Assembly (NCBI GenBank): GCA_017412715.1 | Contig: JAFPWU010000029.1 | Coordinates: 1-64,000 of the forward strand | Direction of reading: 5' to 3' | Length of the DNA stretch: 64,000 nt | From: Clostridia bacterium | GTDB taxonomy: Bacteria > Bacillota > Clostridia > Christensenellales > Aristaeellaceae | In this document: piece by piece, positions 33,556-42,704 of the stretch | Numbering within the stretch: the first letter of the stretch is position 1 | Layout of the letters: every line of letters begins with the position of its first letter | Notes under the pieces: generated by a model | What the model was told of the DNA's origin: nothing | Database searches by the model: none | What the model saw: the letters and a program-made list of their open reading frames with translations, nothing else | Program-made: the position numbers and the translations under genes

Positions 33556-34917
33556 GTGGAAAAGAAAACCTTTCAGCTCTTCCACAGCGATGTGGAGCCC
33601 CTGACCCAGTGGCAGAACCTGGGAGAAGCGGATTTTGCCCCCGCCACAGAACAGGAAAAGGTATCTATGGTGGAGGAACACAAAAGTGTATCCTACTGGA
33701 AGGATGCCTGGCGCAGGTTCCGGGCAAACCGGGTATCCATGGTCAGTCTGTTTGTATTTATTCTCCTTCTGCTGTTTGCCTTCGTGGGACCGAGTTTTAT
33801 CGCCTACAGCTACGAAGAACAGTACCGGGAGGCCGCCAAGCTTTTTCCCTTTGAGAAGACGGAGGCGCAGGAGGCCGCGGAAGCCCTGCTGGCGGAGGGC
33901 GCGGACGGCGTGCTGGTGACCAATCTGCTGCCCGGCTCCCAGACCTATCTGAAGAAGGGAAATTACTATATCACAGCCCGGAACGGAAAGACCATCGCCT
34001 TTAACCTGCCCAAGTCCAAGGAAAAGATTATTCTGGTGCTGGAATCTGAGAAGACCCCGGCCCTGTGGTACGTGGATCAGAAAGCATATCTCAGCGGAAC
34101 GTATGAGAAGACGGAAATCGAGACTACGGACGCCCCGGCGGAAAACGCGGCGGAGTTGAAGCTGACCACGTCCTTTTTCCCGCATATTTTCGGGACGGAC
34201 TCGGCGGGACGGGATCTGCTGGCCCGCTGCATGTACGGCACCCGGGTCTCCCTGATCATCGGAATTGTCGCGGCGCTGATTGTTCTGGTCATCGGATCCA
34301 TCTACGGGGCCATCTCAGGACTGGCCGGCGGCGCGGTGGACTTTGTCATGATGCGGATCGTGGAACTCATCTATTCCGTGCCGGATGTGCTGATCGTGCT
34401 GCTGCTGCAGGTGGTTCTGAAGGAGCCCCTTCAGAAGTGGTTTGACGCTTCCCAGGGGGGAATTGTCAAGGCCATGAGCGATCTGGGCGTGGGCGTGGTC
34501 AGCATCTTTATCACCTTTGCCCTTCTCTACTGGGTGGGAATGGCCAGGATCGTCCGGGGCCAGGTGCTGATGCTGAAAAAACAGGAATATGTGACCGCCG
34601 CGCGGGCCCTGGGGGTTCCGGGGGGACGGATCGTAAAGCGGCACCTGATTCCCAACTGCGTGGGCCAGCTGGTAATCACCACCTGCCTGCAGATCCCCTC
34701 CGCCATCTTTCTTGAGAGCTTCCTGTCCTTTCTGGGCATGGGCGTTTCCGCGCCGATGGCTTCCCTGGGCTCCCTGTGCTCCGACGCGCTGGACGTTTTG
34801 CAGAACTATCCTTACAGGATGCTGTGTCCGGCCATCATTCTGACGATCCTGGTTCTGAGCCTGAACCTGGTCGGAGACGGAATCAGGGACGCGCTGGATC
34901 CGAGACTGAAAAAGTGA
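33556..34917 (+). CDS. OppC/DppC-type permease with enlarged external loop (system A)
   Basis: A 453-residue permease, against about 300 for a typical DppC. GTG 33556 is the start (AAGGAGG ten bases upstream). There is a 60-residue cytoplasmic tail, then TM1 (VSMVSLFVFILLLLFAFVGPSFIAY). About 100 residues follow (roughly 85-185) before the conserved FGTDSAGRDLLARCMYGTRVSL; normally this loop is about 40. The insert has a helical part (EAQEAAEALLAEG) and a beta part (YYITARNGKTIAF, IILVLES). It faces the cell exterior. The coupling loop AARALGVPGGRIVKRHLIPN and C-terminus DGIRDALDPRLKK are normal. The insert may touch the binding protein; this is inferred. Confidence 0.88.
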   Translation: MEKKTFQLFHSDVEPLTQWQNLGEADFAPATEQEKVSMVEEHKSVSYWKDAWRRFRANRVSMVSLFVFILLLLFAFVGPSFIAYSYEEQYREAAKLFPFEKTEAQEAAEALLAEGADGVLVTNLLPGSQTYLKKGNYYITARNGKTIAFNLPKSKEKIILVLESEKTPALWYVDQKAYLSGTYEKTEIETTDAPAENAAELKLTTSFFPHIFGTDSAGRDLLARCMYGTRVSLIIGIVAALIVLVIGSIYGAISGLAGGAVDFVMMRIVELIYSVPDVLIVLLLQVVLKEPLQKWFDASQGGIVKAMSDLGVGVVSIFITFALLYWVGMARIVRGQVLMLKKQEYVTAARALGVPGGRIVKRHLIPNCVGQLVITTCLQIPSAIFLESFLSFLGMGVSAPMASLGSLCSDALDVLQNYPYRMLCPAIILTILVLSLNLVGDGIRDALDPRLKK

Positions 34918-34933
34918 AAGGAGGAACACACCG

Positions 34934-35965
34934 ATGAGCGAATTCCAGGCGGAGAAAAAGGTCCTGCTGGAAGTAAAGGATCTTAAGGTCTCCTTCTTCA
35001 CGCATGCGGGGGAGGTGAAGGCGGTTGACGGCATCTCCTATACCCTTCGTTCCAATGAGGTGATGGGGATCGTTGGAGAATCTGGCTCCGGAAAGAGCGT
35101 GGAAGCATACTCCATTATGGGCCTGCTGCAGTCCCCGGGAAAAATCGTCGGGGGTTCCGTACACTTTGACGGCGAGGATCTGCTGGCCTATACCCCGGAT
35201 CAGATGACGGAGTTCAGGGGAAACAGAGCGTCCATGATTTTTCAGAACCCCATGACCTGTATGAATCCGGTCTACACGGTGGGCGACCAGCTGATCGAGG
35301 CGCTGCGCAGCCATCGGAAGGATATCAGCAGGGAAGAGGCCCGAAAGAGGGCCAAAGAAATGCTTGAACAGGTTGGGGTCAACAATCCGGAGAGAAGGCT
35401 GGATCAGTATCCCCATGAGTTTTCCGGAGGCATGCGGCAGCGGGCGATGATTGCCATGGCGCTGATCTGCAATCCGGAGCTGCTGATTGCCGACGAGCCT
35501 ACCACGGCGCTGGATGTGACGATTCAGGAGCAGATCCTGGAGCTGATGAAGACGCTGAAGGGACGCAATAATATGTCCATCATCTTCATTACCCATAATC
35601 TGGGGGTGGTGGCTGAAATCTGCGACCGGGTCTCCGTCATGTACGCGGGCCATATCGTGGAGCAGGGCTCCGTGAACGATATTTTCTATCAGCCAAAGCA
35701 TCCGTATACAAAGGGACTGCTGGCTTCCATGCCGCGTATGGACATGGTGGAGCATGAAAGACTGATTCCCATCGACGGCACTCCGGTGGATCTGCTGGAT
35801 CCGCCGAAGGGCTGCAGCTTCGGACCGAGATGCAGATACTGCATGAAAGTCTGCCTGAACAATCCTCCGCCTGCGGTTGCGGTGGGAGAGGACAACCATG
35901 TGTGCGCCTGCTGGCTGCAGGTGAAGGAGATGCTGCGGCAAAAGGAGGGGGAACAGCTTGAGTGA
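34934..35965 (+). CDS. OppD/DppD-type ATPase (system A)
   Basis: A 343-residue ATPase that powers the peptide permeases. Walker A GESGSGKS near residue 49, Q-loop [11 protein letters not shown], signature FSGGMRQR, Walker [14 protein letters not shown], switch ITHNLG. The oligopeptide C-terminal domain is present with its cysteine cluster ([21 protein letters not shown]... CACW), a known 4Fe-4S or metal site in some DppD proteins. Normal length, and a useful baseline for the enlarged DppD at 49286. The end overlaps the TTG start of the OppF gene. Confidence 0.93.
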   Translation: MSEFQAEKKVLLEVKDLKVSFFTHAGEVKAVDGISYTLRSNEVMGIVGESGSGKSVEAYSIMGLLQSPGKIVGGSVHFDGEDLLAYTPDQMTEFRGNRASMIFQNPMTCMNPVYTVGDQLIEALRSHRKDISREEARKRAKEMLEQVGVNNPERRLDQYPHEFSGGMRQRAMIAMALICNPELLIADEPTTALDVTIQEQILELMKTLKGRNNMSIIFITHNLGVVAEICDRVSVMYAGHIVEQGSVNDIFYQPKHPYTKGLLASMPRMDMVEHERLIPIDGTPVDLLDPPKGCSFGPRCRYCMKVCLNNPPPAVAVGEDNHVCACWLQVKEMLRQKEGEQLE

Positions 35966-36947
35966 AGACAGGAAGCTCCTGGAGGTGCAGCGGCTTCGGA
36001 AGTATTTTCAGGTAAAGGGAAAAGGCTTCAGAAGACAGAATGTCCAGGCGGTGGAATCAGTTTCTTTTGACGTGTTCAAGGGCGAGACCCTCGGACTGGT
36101 CGGGGAGTCCGGATGCGGCAAGACCACGCTTGGGAGAACCGTGCTGCGCCTGTATGAACCGACCTCCGGCCGAATTGTGTATGATGGGACGCCCATCTAT
36201 GATTCGGAAAAGAAGCTGGCTGCGGACATGCTCCCTTACCGGAAAAAGATGCAGATTATTTTTCAGGATCCCTCCGCCTCTCTGGACCCGCGTATGACCG
36301 TGGGGGAGATTGTAGGGGAAGGGCTGAGCGTTCACGCGAAGAACCTGTCCAGAAATGAACGGGACGAGCGGATCAAAATGCTGCTGGACCGGGTGGGCCT
36401 GAATACCGAGCATGCTAACCGCTTTCCTCATGAGTTTTCCGGCGGACAGCAGCAGCGGGTGGGAATCGCCCGCGCGCTGGCGGTGGACCCTGAGTTTATC
36501 GTGTGCGATGAGCCGATTTCCGCGCTGGATGTTTCCATTCAGAGCCAGGTTGTGAACATGCTGGAGGACCTGCAGGAGGAAAAAGGGCTTACCTATCTGT
36601 TCATTGCCCATGATATCTCCGTGGTTCGTCATATCTCCCGCAGAATCGGAGTCATGTATCTGGGGTGCATGGTGGAACTGGCGGAGAGCTATGAACTGTG
36701 CAACCATCCGGTTCACCCCTATACCAGGAGCCTGCTTTCCGCGGTGCCGCTGCCGGATCCGATGAAAACCCGGGCCAGGCAGAGGGTGGTGCTGGAAGGA
36801 GATATTCCCAGCCCGCTGAATCCCCCGTCAGGCTGCCGTTTCCATACAAGATGCAGATACGCGACCAGCCGCTGCAGCCAGGAAACCCCGGAGCTGAAGG
36901 AGGTAAGTCCCGGACATTTCTGCGCCTGCCATCAGGTGGACGGATAA
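35958..36947 (+). CDS. OppF/DppF-type ATPase (system A)
   Basis: A 329-residue ATPase, partner of OppD. It begins with TTG ([11 protein letters not shown]), eight bases inside the OppD gene, supported by AAAGGAGGGGG. Walker [11 protein letters not shown]-loop [11 protein letters not shown], signature FSGGQQQR, Walker [14 protein letters not shown], switch IAHDIS. The C-terminal oligo-HPY segment [15 protein letters not shown] is present. TTG start and overlap suggest translation tied to OppD. Confidence 0.92.
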   Translation: MSEDRKLLEVQRLRKYFQVKGKGFRRQNVQAVESVSFDVFKGETLGLVGESGCGKTTLGRTVLRLYEPTSGRIVYDGTPIYDSEKKLAADMLPYRKKMQIIFQDPSASLDPRMTVGEIVGEGLSVHAKNLSRNERDERIKMLLDRVGLNTEHANRFPHEFSGGQQQRVGIARALAVDPEFIVCDEPISALDVSIQSQVVNMLEDLQEEKGLTYLFIAHDISVVRHISRRIGVMYLGCMVELAESYELCNHPVHPYTRSLLSAVPLPDPMKTRARQRVVLEGDIPSPLNPPSGCRFHTRCRYATSRCSQETPELKEVSPGHFCACHQVDG

Positions 36948-37004
36948 ACAAGGTTTATGCGCCGAAAGACGTATAGATAAATAATCTTATTAGGAGGAAG
37001 ACCC

Positions 37005-38669
37005 ATGAAGAAGATTCTTGCCCTGATTCTTGCTCTGAGCCTGTTCCTGCCGCTTTTCGCGACGGCGGAGGGCGCCACGGTGGATATTACCGCCTGCATC
37101 GCTTCAGAGCCGGAAACCATCGACCCCAACACGATCAGCTCCGTGGACGGATCTACTTACACGCAGCATGCCTTTGAAGGCCTGATGAAGTATGTGAAGC
37201 TGGATTCCCTGGCCTCCGAGAGCGAGAACGTGTACCTGGCCGGCAATGACTATGGCCAGGCCAAGAGCTATACCGTGTCCGATGACGGCCTGGTCTACAC
37301 GTTCACCCTGCGGGATGACATTTTCTGGTCCGACGGCGAACCGGTAAAGGCCCAGGATTTCGTCTACAGCTGGCAGCGGATCGTTGATCCCGCCACGGCC
37401 TCTGACTACGGTTATATCCTGGATCACATCGTGCTGAACGCGGCGGAGATTCAGGCGGGTGAAAAAGAGCCCGCCGAGCTGGCTGTGAAGGCCATTGATG
37501 ACAAGACGCTGGAAGTGACCCTGGAAGTGGCGACCCCCTATTTCCTGGGACTGTGCTCCTTCTCCTCCCTGGTGCCGGTACGGCAGGATATCGTGGAGAA
37601 GTACGGTGCGGAGTGGACCAATGTGGAAAACATTGTAAGCAACGGCCCCTTCGTCTATACGGAATGGGTGCATGACAGCTACATCAAGATGGCCCGCAAC
37701 GAGAAGTATTACGACACGGCGAGCATCGTGCCGGACACCATCACCTGGTATCTGTCCGACAGCAGCACGGCCATGAAGGCTGCCTTCGACGCGAACGAAT
37801 ACATGTTCTTTGACAGCCTGACCGCCGAACAGATTTCCCAGATGAAGGCGGAAGGCACCGCGTTCACCGCGGATCAGATCGGAACCTACTATCTGTATGT
37901 TTCCTGCGACAATGTGCCGGACTGGCGGATCCGTGCCGCGATCTCCCTGGTCATCGACAGGGATCATATCGTGGAAGATGTAACCCAGGGGGGACAGGCT
38001 CCCGCGACCGGCATTGTTGCTGCCGGCATCCTGGACAGCAACAACGCGGAATGGACCAGCATGATCGGCGCTCCCATGTATAACTGGCTGGCGGAAACCT
38101 ATCCGGATTATGACCTGGACCTCTATTCCGAACGCTGCGAACTGGCCCAGAAGCTGGTGGAAGAAGCCGTGGCGGACGGGTACGATGTAAACACCACCAT
38201 CTCCTATGAGTTCAACACCTCCGAAACCCATAAGGCCATCGCGGAAGCCGTGCAGAGCGACGTGAAGGGCGTGCTGGGCCTGAACATGGTGCTGAACAAC
38301 TCCGAGTGGCAGACCTATACGAACAATCTGGGCGAAGGCAAATTCGGTCTGGCCCGGCTGGGATGGATCGCGGACTATAATGACGCGATCACCTATCTGG
38401 AACTGTTCGCTCCCGGAAACTCCTACAACTATTCCAACTGGAACAGCGAAGAGTACGGCGAGCTGATCAAGAAGATCAAGACGCTGCCTGGCGGAGAAGA
38501 GCGCGATCAGCTGATGATGCAGGCGGAGAACCTGATTTTCGCCGAAGGCGGATTCTGCATCGCTCCCATCTACTTCTATACCCAGACATTTGCCATCAAG
38601 CCGGAACTGAAGGATGCCATGTGGACTCCCCTGGGATACTTCCTGTTCTACAACGCCACGACCAAGTAA
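37005..38669 (+). CDS. Peptide-binding protein, SBP_bac_5 (OppA/DppA) type (system A)
   Basis: A 554-residue secreted binding protein for the permeases above. The signal peptide MKKILALILALSLFLPLFATAEG has no lipobox. The mature part follows the family order: SEPETIDPNTISSVDG, HAFEGLMKY, YTFTLRDDIFWSDGEPVKAQDFVYSWQRIVDP, and near the C-terminus LARLGWIADYNDAITYLELF then EERDQLMMQAENLIFAEGGFCIAPIYFYTQTF. The FSDGEPVKAQDFVYSW wording is usual for oligopeptide binders. The ATG has TTAGGAGGAAG upstream. A terminator follows, and then an M42 aminopeptidase. Confidence 0.92.
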   Translation: MKKILALILALSLFLPLFATAEGATVDITACIASEPETIDPNTISSVDGSTYTQHAFEGLMKYVKLDSLASESENVYLAGNDYGQAKSYTVSDDGLVYTFTLRDDIFWSDGEPVKAQDFVYSWQRIVDPATASDYGYILDHIVLNAAEIQAGEKEPAELAVKAIDDKTLEVTLEVATPYFLGLCSFSSLVPVRQDIVEKYGAEWTNVENIVSNGPFVYTEWVHDSYIKMARNEKYYDTASIVPDTITWYLSDSSTAMKAAFDANEYMFFDSLTAEQISQMKAEGTAFTADQIGTYYLYVSCDNVPDWRIRAAISLVIDRDHIVEDVTQGGQAPATGIVAAGILDSNNAEWTSMIGAPMYNWLAETYPDYDLDLYSERCELAQKLVEEAVADGYDVNTTISYEFNTSETHKAIAEAVQSDVKGVLGLNMVLNNSEWQTYTNNLGEGKFGLARLGWIADYNDAITYLELFAPGNSYNYSNWNSEEYGELIKKIKTLPGGEERDQLMMQAENLIFAEGGFCIAPIYFYTQTFAIKPELKDAMWTPLGYFLFYNATTK

Positions 38670-38713
38670 TCAGACTCTGAAGAGCTGTGGAAACAGCCTG
38701 AAAACACTATGAA

Positions 38714-38760
38714 GAAAGTGGCTCAATCCGTCGCAGGCCGATGGACTGAGTCACTTTTTT
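38714..38760 (+). terminator. Intrinsic terminator after OppA (system A)
   Basis: AAAGTGGCTCA...TCC pairs with GGACTGAGTCACTT across a loop (38714-38760), ending in TTTTTT. The rest of the 38670-38949 gap shows no gene. Confidence 0.85.
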
Positions 38761-38949
38761 CAACCTGATCCTTTCAAATGATGATTGCCGGCAGGCGCAG
38801 GCCTGGCAGATTTCCGCCCCAAAACGGGGAGCAGCCGGATCGGGCGCCAGCAGGTCTATCCCTTTGACTTTTTACCGCTTCTGAAGTAGAATTTTCAACA
38901 GTTTCGGGCCGGACGCCCTGAACGCTTCCGGCGGAAAGGATCCGATCAC

Positions 38950-39981
38950 ATGTACAGCTTTGATGAAGCCTATTGTCTGAAAGCGTTTCAGGACCTGCTG
39001 GGAATTGATTCCACCACAGGCCAGTACGAGGAAATCCAGGAATGGACAGCCCAGGAAATCCGCCGCCTGGGATATGAGCCGACATTGACCCACAAGGGGG
39101 GTGTCCTGGCGGATCTTGGGGGAGAGGAAAATCCGCTGGTGATTTCCGCGCATCTGGACGACATCGGTCTGATGGTGCGGAAGATCAATCAGGACGGCAC
39201 CCTGAACGTGTGCCCCGTGGGAGGGCTGTATCCCTTTTACTGCGTCACGGAGAATGTCCGGGTTTACACCCATGGAGGTGCCGTGTATACGGGCACGGTA
39301 TGCCGCGTGCCCAATTCCATTCATGTGACGGAGGAGGAGCTTCGGAAAAACATGGGGGATTTCCGGACCAATGTCTGCGTGGTGCTGGATATGCCCGTGA
39401 AATCCGCGGAGGACACCCGGCGGCTGGGGATCGAGACGGGGGATTACATCGGTCTGGAGCCCCGCTATACCCTTTCCGGGGGATATATCAAGAGCCGGTT
39501 CGTGGACGACAAAGCCTGTGCCGCGGTACTGCTGACCGCCATGAAGGCCATGAAGGAACAGGGACTTACTCCGAAAAGGAAAGTGCTGGCGTATTTTGCA
39601 TGCTATGAGGAAATTGGGCATGGGACGACCTGGCTTCCGGATGGGGTAAAGGATGTCCTGTGCCTGGATATCGCGCCAACAGGGCCGGACCAGAATTCAG
39701 AGGAGCACAAAGTGTCCATCTTCGCCAAGGACAGCCGCTTTCCCTATCACCGCGGAATGACGGGAGAACTGAGAGACGCAGCGCAGAAGGAAGGCCTGGA
39801 CTACGTCATGGACATCTTTACGCCTCACTACGGAACGGACGGGGACGGTTCCGTGCTGGCGGGTTACGATATCCGCCACGCGGCCATCGGACCTGGCACC
39901 TCCAACAGCCATGGCTACGAGCGCACGCATATCGACGGACTTCGGAATACCTATGGGCTGATGATGGCCTATATATTATAA
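38950..39981 (+). CDS. M42 family metallopeptidase (glutamyl/tetrahedral aminopeptidase type)
   Basis: A 343-residue cytosolic di-zinc aminopeptidase. Metal ligands and active site are visible: ISAHLDDIGLMV (His, Asp), FVDDKACAAVLL (bridging Asp), ACYEEIGHGT (general-base Glu and ligand Glu), CLDIAPTG (Asp) and SNSHGYERTHIDG (His). M42 enzymes form tetrahedral 12-mers that trim peptides. Placed right after a peptide importer, it probably degrades the imported peptides. Some relatives were wrongly called cellulases. Start ATG 38950 follows AAAGGATCCGATCAC. Confidence 0.9.
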   Translation: MYSFDEAYCLKAFQDLLGIDSTTGQYEEIQEWTAQEIRRLGYEPTLTHKGGVLADLGGEENPLVISAHLDDIGLMVRKINQDGTLNVCPVGGLYPFYCVTENVRVYTHGGAVYTGTVCRVPNSIHVTEEELRKNMGDFRTNVCVVLDMPVKSAEDTRRLGIETGDYIGLEPRYTLSGGYIKSRFVDDKACAAVLLTAMKAMKEQGLTPKRKVLAYFACYEEIGHGTTWLPDGVKDVLCLDIAPTGPDQNSEEHKVSIFAKDSRFPYHRGMTGELRDAAQKEGLDYVMDIFTPHYGTDGDGSVLAGYDIRHAAIGPGTSNSHGYERTHIDGLRNTYGLMMAYIL

Positions 39982-39995
39982 AAGTAGATTTGAGC

Positions 39996-40412
39996 TTACA
40001 GGATGAAGGAAAGCAACAGGAAAAGGACGCCGTTTGCCAGATCGGCCAACATCAGAACAAGATACCGCTCCTCATCTGAGAGGGATTCATAGCTCTGGAT
40101 TTCCTCATCCACAAAATCGATCATGTCCCCTGTTCCCCTGGCCGGACGCTTCCTGTCGATCTTTGATCGAAGAGCGTCCAGCCGGGGGAGCTTCATTCCG
40201 TCCATCTGAAGATGGCTGAGCCATGCGAAGATAAAACAAAGCAGGGCATACAGGCCCATGAGCGCGCCCCGCAGATCCCTTCCGCCGCTCCGGGAGATCA
40301 GAAAGGCCAGAAAGAGCGCAAAAAAGAGTCCCCACACCAGGCGGGTAAAAGCCCGGTGAATCATGGGCCGAATCAGTTCCCCGGACCAGATTTCCCGTAT
40401 GCGCCTGAACAT
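39996..40412 (-). CDS. Hypothetical membrane protein
   Basis: A 138-residue protein of unknown function. Two TM segments are clear near the N-terminal half (AFTRLVWGLFFALFLAFLIS and GALMGLYALLCFIFAWLSHL), then an acidic/basic cytosolic stretch (KIDRKRPARGTGDMIDFVDEEI) and a C-terminal hydrophobic segment (LVLMLADLANGVLFLLLSFIL). ATG 40412 has GGAGGATTGTTT upstream; an in-frame ATG 24 bases above lacks one. It is convergent with the peptidase and divergent from the next binding-protein gene. No family recognised. Confidence 0.7.
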   Translation of the reverse strand: MFRRIREIWSGELIRPMIHRAFTRLVWGLFFALFLAFLISRSGGRDLRGALMGLYALLCFIFAWLSHLQMDGMKLPRLDALRSKIDRKRPARGTGDMIDFVDEEIQSYESLSDEERYLVLMLADLANGVLFLLLSFIL

Positions 40413-40549
40413 AAACAATCCTCCGATATCCTTCAATTCCGGTTATGAAATACGACAGGACCGTTGCGAAATCCTCCTTTTGCTTCAACAGGGCCCAAAG
40501 GAGAATGTTCATTTTTGTTTTTTTATTGTATTTTTTCATTTTATATTCT

Positions 40550-40577
40550 TTGAAAAAAAAGCCGGGTAGCGTATAAT
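40550..40577 (+). promoter_or_regulatory. Strong promoter of the second Dpp operon (system B)
   Basis: TTGAAA (40550-40555), 16-bp spacer, perfect TATAAT (40572-40577), preceded by a T-rich tract that may act as an UP element. It stands 66 bases above the binding-protein ATG. Confidence 0.8.
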
Positions 40578-40643
40578 CTGATCAGCTGCCGGCGAGGGCA
40601 GACGCGGAAATCTCCGCAAAACAAAATAAGGAGGTCCCTGTTT

Positions 40644-42554
40644 ATGAAGAAATTTCTCGCTCTGGTGATGGCGCTATGCCTGGTTCTGTCCATGGCTTCT
40701 TTTGCGAGCGCCGACGAGATTAAAAATCTCAACACCTACGAGACACAGGCCCGTGAGCTGGAAACCTGGAATATCCATTATTCCCAGGCTGCCGCTGACC
40801 TGAACGTGCTGACCAACTGCTTCGATGGTCTGCTGACCAACGACAACCACGGCAACCTGAAGCCCAATGCGGCTGCGACCTACGGGACGGAAGACGGCGG
40901 CAAGACCTGGACCTTCGTGCTGAATGACGGTATGAAGTGGGTCAACAAGGATGCTGAGGAGCAGGCAGATGTTGTCGCTCAGGACTGGGCCACCGGTCTG
41001 GAATGGGTTCTGAACTATGCGAAGAATGACTCCTACAACGCTTCCATGCCTATGGAAATGATCGCTGGCGCTGAGGAGTATTACAACTACACCAAGGAAC
41101 TGACCGAAACCGAGGGTGCCGAGGCTGCCTATGCCCTGACCGCGGACGAAGGTTCCAAGTTTGCCGAGCTGGTCGGAATCGAAATCAAAGACGAGAAGAC
41201 GATCGTGTACACCTGCGTGGACGCGCTGCCCTATTTCGCTTCCGTGGCCACCTACAACTGCCTGTATCCTCTGTCCGCGGAGCTGATCGAGGAAGTCGGC
41301 GTGGAAGGCTACCGGGATATCACCTGGGAAGACATGTGGTATAACGGCGCCTATGTGGTGTCCTATTTCGAGAACCAGAACCAGAAGGTTCTGACCGCCT
41401 ATCCCAACTACTGGAACGCGGCGAACGTAAAACGGTTTGACACCGTGACCATCAAGATGGTTGAGTCCGTTGCGGTTGCCTACCAGCTGTACCTGGCCGG
41501 CGAGCTGGATCATGTATCTCTGGATCAGGCCACGCTGCAGGAAATCTACGCGGATGACAGCAACCCCAACAAGGCCAAGCTGGTCGAGGCCCGGCCCACC
41601 AAGTATTCCTATCAGATGCACCTGGTTTACAACAAGAACAAGGATGACGATACTCCCGATGACAACTGGAATACCGCCGTTGCCAACGAGAACTTCCGTA
41701 AGAGCCTGTACTACGGTCTGGATCTGACCAACTATCTGGCCCGGACCAACTCCATCAATCCCCAGAAGTGCCAGAACTACGTCTATACCGGTAATGGCGT
41801 GGCGTTCACCTCTGATGGCAAGGATTATACCTCTCTGGTTCGCGCGGAGATCGGCCTGGATTACGACGCGGAGAAATACAATCGCTATGATGCGGAGAAG
41901 GCCGCCGAATACAAGGCCAAGGCCATCGAAGAGCTGACGGCCAAGGGCGTTACCTTCCCGGTGGAAATTGATTACTACATCATGGGCAACAGCACCGTTG
42001 CCGCCGAGACCGCCAAGGTGCTGGAGAATATCTTCGCCGATGGTCTGGGAGATGACTATGTGAAGCTGGTCACCAAGACCTACATCTCCTCCCTGGCCAA
42101 TGAGGTCCGCAAGCCCCGGTATGCCTCGATCTTCATCAACGGCTGGGGCGCTGACTTCGCTGACCCGATCAACTTCCTGGGCCAGGAGACCTACGCTGAC
42201 ACCGCCGCGTATTACTCCAACGCTTACAGCAACATCAACGATGCCACCGACGAAGACCTGATCGCTGACTATCAGGAATTCACCGATCTGGTTGTCGCGG
42301 CCAAGGCGATCACAGACGATATCGATGCCCGGTACGCAGCCTTCGCCAAGGCGGAAGCCTGCTTCCTGGATCACTGCCTGACCATCCCCATGAGCTATGA
42401 AGTGGCCTGGGAGCTGACCAAGATCAACAACTACAGCAAGGTGTACAGCGCCTACGGCATGCAGGCCTACCGTTATGTGGATTGGGAAACCAACGCCGAC
42501 GGCTACACCACCGAAGAGATGGAGGCGTTTGCTGCCGCTTATGCCGCGGAATAA
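40644..42554 (+). CDS. Peptide/nickel-type binding protein, SBP_bac_5 (system B)
   Basis: A 636-residue secreted binding protein. The signal peptide is MKKFLALVMALCLVLSMASFASAD; the single Cys lies mid-core and is not a lipobox. The mature domain has the normal family order: N-terminal LNVLTNCFDGLLTNDNHG, TWTFVLNDGMKW, then INGWGADFADPINFL at about residue 500, then DIDARYAAFAKAEACFLDHCLTIP at about 559-582. This order is the reference for the permuted protein at 53777. Very strong ribosome site (AAGGAGGTCCC). Cargo unknown. A terminator separates it from its permease genes. Confidence 0.9.
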   Translation: MKKFLALVMALCLVLSMASFASADEIKNLNTYETQARELETWNIHYSQAAADLNVLTNCFDGLLTNDNHGNLKPNAAATYGTEDGGKTWTFVLNDGMKWVNKDAEEQADVVAQDWATGLEWVLNYAKNDSYNASMPMEMIAGAEEYYNYTKELTETEGAEAAYALTADEGSKFAELVGIEIKDEKTIVYTCVDALPYFASVATYNCLYPLSAELIEEVGVEGYRDITWEDMWYNGAYVVSYFENQNQKVLTAYPNYWNAANVKRFDTVTIKMVESVAVAYQLYLAGELDHVSLDQATLQEIYADDSNPNKAKLVEARPTKYSYQMHLVYNKNKDDDTPDDNWNTAVANENFRKSLYYGLDLTNYLARTNSINPQKCQNYVYTGNGVAFTSDGKDYTSLVRAEIGLDYDAEKYNRYDAEKAAEYKAKAIEELTAKGVTFPVEIDYYIMGNSTVAAETAKVLENIFADGLGDDYVKLVTKTYISSLANEVRKPRYASIFINGWGADFADPINFLGQETYADTAAYYSNAYSNINDATDEDLIADYQEFTDLVVAAKAITDDIDARYAAFAKAEACFLDHCLTIPMSYEVAWELTKINNYSKVYSAYGMQAYRYVDWETNADGYTTEEMEAFAAAYAAE

Positions 42555-42584
42555 GCGAAAGCCGTTTCACTGATTGATTTTTCC

Positions 42585-42620
42585 GGGGTAGTTCCTTCTT
42601 CGGAGGAACTACCCCCTTTT
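42585..42620 (+). terminator. Terminator/attenuator after binding-protein gene (system B)
   Basis: GGGGTAGTTCCT (42585-42596) pairs perfectly with AGGAACTACCCC (42604-42615), followed by CTTTT. It probably reduces transcription into the permease genes, keeping binding protein in excess. Confidence 0.8.
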
Positions 42621-42704
42621 CATTCTTCCTTCTGAAGATGATGCCGTCTCCCGCACGTCGGAATAGGGGATCATCGCCAGAAAAACAATTGAGGAGGTTC
42701 AGGT

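Noticed and set aside
40644..40715. Lipobox from the Cys in the signal peptide (also at 56438)
   Set aside because: The Cys is in the middle of the hydrophobic core and followed by more hydrophobic residues and an Ala-x-Ala site, not at a cleavage position.
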